Assembly: GCA_964352855.1 (NCBI GenBank)
Contig: CAYGTR010000056.1
Location: 1 to 13,315, forward strand
Reading direction: 5' to 3'
Source of the DNA: Litorimonas sp964352855
GTDB taxonomy: Bacteria; Pseudomonadota; Alphaproteobacteria; Caulobacterales; Maricaulaceae
DNA: 13,315 bases
Positions within the stretch are counted from its first letter, which is position 1. Every line of letters begins with the position of its first letter. The notes under the pieces are model-generated. The model saw only the letters and a program-made list of their open reading frames with translations. It did no database searches and was not told the origin of the DNA. Position numbers and translations under genes: made by a program. Shown here piece by piece: positions 11,163-13,315 of this stretch.

Positions 11163-13315
11163 ATGAGTAACATGACAAAGACCACAGCTGATATAATCTA
11201 TACCATCGTTGACGAGGCGCCTGAATTGGCCCGTAATTCTCTGCTACCTATCATTACGGCCTTTGCCGAAGCCGCCGATATTAAAGTTGAAACCCGTGAT
11301 ATTTCTTTGGCGGGACGGATTTTGTCCTTATTTCCTGACCTCTTATCGGACGATCAGCGCGTTTCGGATGATCTGGCGGAGCTCGGAGAGCTTGTCAAAA
11401 CGCCCGACGCCAATGTTATTAAATTGCCGAATATTTCGGCGTCAGTCCCGCAGCTTCAAGCCGCGATCAAAGAGCTCCAATCTCAAGGGTATCCGATTCC
11501 GGATTATCCCACTGATCCGCAGTCAGACGGGGACAAAGCTGTGCGTGCCAAATATGACAAGATTAAAGGCTCTGCCGTGAACCCCGTTTTGCGTGAGGGT
11601 AATTCTGACCGCAGGTCTGCCAAAGCTGTTAAAGCTTATGCCAAACTTAATCCGCATCGCATGGGGGAGTGGATGGCAGAGAATAAAACCACTGTTGCGT
11701 CCATGCCGGGCGATGATTTCTTCGCTAATGAAAAGTCAGTCACTATTTCAAACGCGCAAACGGGCGGCGCGAAAATACTGTTTAAAGACAAAAGCGGAAA
11801 AGAAACAGTTCTCAAAGACGGTCTGTCCTATGAGGAAGGGACAATCGTCGACGGCACATTCATGTCGGCCAAAGCCTTGCGCGCCTATATCAAGGAAGAA
11901 GTGGCCTCTATGGAGCCGGGCGTCTTATTCTCTGTTCACCTTAAAGCAACGATGATGAAGGTTTCTGACCCGATCATTTTCGGGCATTTTGTTTCGGTTT
12001 ATCTCGAAGATTTCCTCGCCAAACATGGCAACTCACTCGACTTTAATCCCAATTCCGGCATCGGTACGCTCGAAAAATTGATTGCGGGCAATGCTGAAAT
12101 GCAAGCGGATTTGAAAGCCGCGCTCGCCGGTAAACCGCCGCTCTATATGGTCAACTCTGATAAAGGTATCACCAATCTTCATGTGTCCTCCGACGTCATC
12201 ATTGATGCCTCTATGCCCGCTGTTATCAAGGCCGGTGGCATTGGTTGGGGGCCAGATGGGGAGCCTGCGAATACGAAATGCTGTATTCCGGATAATTGCT
12301 ACGCATCCGTCTATGATGAGACCATCGCGTTTTTCAAACAAAACGGAAAGCTCGATGTCACGACATGCGGCGCTGTCTCTAATGTCGGCTTGATGGCGCA
12401 AAAAGCCGAAGAATACGGCTCTCACCCGACGACCTTTACGGCCGGTTCTAACGGGACGATCTCTATTGTTTTGGATAGCGGCGAAACCCTCATCAGCCAT
12501 GACGTGGAAGAGGGTGATATCTGGCGCTCCTGCACGGCTAAAAAGGCGCCGATTTTAGATTGGATCAAATTGGGTATTGAACGCTTTGATGCGACAGGTT
12601 TGGCGGCCTTTTGGTTGGACGAAACCCGCGCCCATGACGCGGAGCTCATCAAATATATTAAGCCTGCTTTAGTCAAGGCAGGCAAAGACATCCCAATCTT
12701 GGCACCACGCGAGGCCACGCGCTACACGTTAGAGGAAATGACCAAGGGCCATGATGTTGTCACGATTACGGGTAATGTCTTGCGGGATTATTTGACAGAC
12801 CTCTTCCCAATTCTGGAACTCGGCACATCGGCCAAGATGCTGTCCATTGTAAAACTCATGAATGGTGGCGGCTTGTTTGAAACGGGCGCGGGGGGGTCAG
12901 CGCCTAAGCACGTTGAACAACTCCAACAGGAAAACCATCTTCGTTGGGACAGTCTGGGCGAGTTTTGCGCGTTAGGTGAGAGCTTTAATTTCCTTGGCGC
13001 AAAAGGCCGCTCCAAGGCAGCTATTCTTGGCGAGGCCGTAGAACGCGCGACAGAGATTTTGTTGGTCGAGGGTCATTCTCCGGGACGTAAAGTCGGTGAT
13101 AATGATAATCGCTCGTCCCATTACTGGTTTGCACGTTATTGGGCAGAGGCGCTCTCCTTACAACACGAAGATCAAGAGCTGAAGACGCATTTTGCCAAAA
13201 TAGTCAAAAGCCTCGTGGAGAATGAAGAGGTTATCTTGAGCGAGCTAAAAGCAGATGAGGGCTCACCCGCAGATATGGGGGGCTACTATCATGCCGACGC
13301 GGATAAAGTTGCCGC
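11163..13315 (+). CDS. icd: Monomeric NADP-dependent isocitrate dehydrogenase, 3'-partial
   Basis: Oxidises isocitrate to 2-oxoglutarate and CO2 with NADP+, a TCA-cycle step and NADPH source, in the cytosol. This is the large single-chain type, not the dimeric type of E. coli. The frame is open from ATG at 11163 (MSNMTKTTADIIYTIVDEAP) to the window edge, 717 full codons. The family is about 740 residues, so roughly the last 20-30 are missing. The substrate loop NPVLREGNSDRRS has Ser137, Asn140, Arg144 and Arg150, matching Ser132, Asn135, Arg139 and Arg145 of the Azotobacter enzyme. Further signatures are HLKATMMKVSDPIIFGH (from about 259), HVSSDVIIDASMPAVIK (from 340), GPDGEPANTKCCIPDNCYA and DNDNRSSHYWFARYWAEAL near the end. 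An alternative start is the ATG at 11172. A TATAGA at 11116-11121 could be its -10 box, but no good -35 is seen. Confidence 0.96.
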   Translation, partial: MSNMTKTTADIIYTIVDEAPELARNSLLPIITAFAEAADIKVETRDISLAGRILSLFPDLLSDDQRVSDDLAELGELVKTPDANVIKLPNISASVPQLQAAIKELQSQGYPIPDYPTDPQSDGDKAVRAKYDKIKGSAVNPVLREGNSDRRSAKAVKAYAKLNPHRMGEWMAENKTTVASMPGDDFFANEKSVTISNAQTGGAKILFKDKSGKETVLKDGLSYEEGTIVDGTFMSAKALRAYIKEEVASMEPGVLFSVHLKATMMKVSDPIIFGHFVSVYLEDFLAKHGNSLDFNPNSGIGTLEKLIAGNAEMQADLKAALAGKPPLYMVNSDKGITNLHVSSDVIIDASMPAVIKAGGIGWGPDGEPANTKCCIPDNCYASVYDETIAFFKQNGKLDVTTCGAVSNVGLMAQKAEEYGSHPTTFTAGSNGTISIVLDSGETLISHDVEEGDIWRSCTAKKAPILDWIKLGIERFDATGLAAFWLDETRAHDAELIKYIKPALVKAGKDIPILAPREATRYTLEEMTKGHDVVTITGNVLRDYLTDLFPILELGTSAKMLSIVKLMNGGGLFETGAGGSAPKHVEQLQQENHLRWDSLGEFCALGESFNFLGAKGRSKAAILGEAVERATEILLVEGHSPGRKVGDNDNRSSHYWFARYWAEALSLQHEDQELKTHFAKIVKSLVENEEVILSELKADEGSPADMGGYYHADADKVA

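Noticed and set aside
11209..11955. Two + strand frames (11209-11580, 11593-11955) in another phase at the start of icd
   Set aside because: The true icd frame is open through both and carries the substrate-binding motif, so these are out-of-frame shadows and not evidence of a frameshift.
12033..12500. A 155-residue - strand frame within icd
   Set aside because: It lies fully over the well-recognised isocitrate dehydrogenase and has no motif or start context of its own.

Overview
The window looks like ordinary chromosome from an alphaproteobacterium, roughly half G+C as judged by eye. The evidence is the serS-surE-pcm gene order with tight overlaps, a zinc-site-less GluRS of about 446 residues of the alphaproteobacterial type, an RHAKS-type SixA, a DUF817 membrane protein and a monomeric NADP isocitrate dehydrogenase. 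A marine Caulobacterales-like lineage is plausible, but that is inference from style rather than from a marker gene. No mobile element, CRISPR array, tRNA or rRNA was found.

Layout. Bases 19-3037 hold nadE and gltX on the + strand, 10 bases apart. A separate four-helix membrane protein follows at 3128-3535. Bases 3536-3907 are non-coding and unusually structured. Six stem-loops follow one another, the last three within 110 bases and ending in a textbook + strand intrinsic terminator. This is the best candidate for something undescribed: a small RNA or a long structured 3' UTR. From 5336 back to 3908 runs a - strand operon: a DUF481 outer-membrane-type protein, a SixA phosphohistidine phosphatase and a 58-residue two-helix membrane protein whose ATG overlaps the sixA stop. 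A 156-base divergent region separates it from serS.

Bases 5493-8559 form a + strand run of serS, surE, pcm and a VOC/glyoxalase-fold gene. serS is interrupted by exactly 100 N (6092-6191), a placeholder gap, yet both halves are recognisable and in frame. A VOC gene sits where related genomes often have an nlpD-like peptidase. Then come an orphan acidic, cysteine-free 365-residue protein that starts at TTG (8668-9765) and, facing it on the - strand, an orphan 102-residue protein (9814-10122). A DUF817 membrane protein (10205-11062) follows. The monomeric isocitrate dehydrogenase gene (from 11163) runs off the right edge.

How the genes fit together: most are housekeeping genes, covering NAD synthesis, Glu and Ser tRNA charging, nucleotide and protein damage repair (SurE, Pcm) and NADPH supply (Icd). 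The less explained parts are the structured intergenic region, the DUF481-SixA-small membrane protein operon and the two orphan genes.
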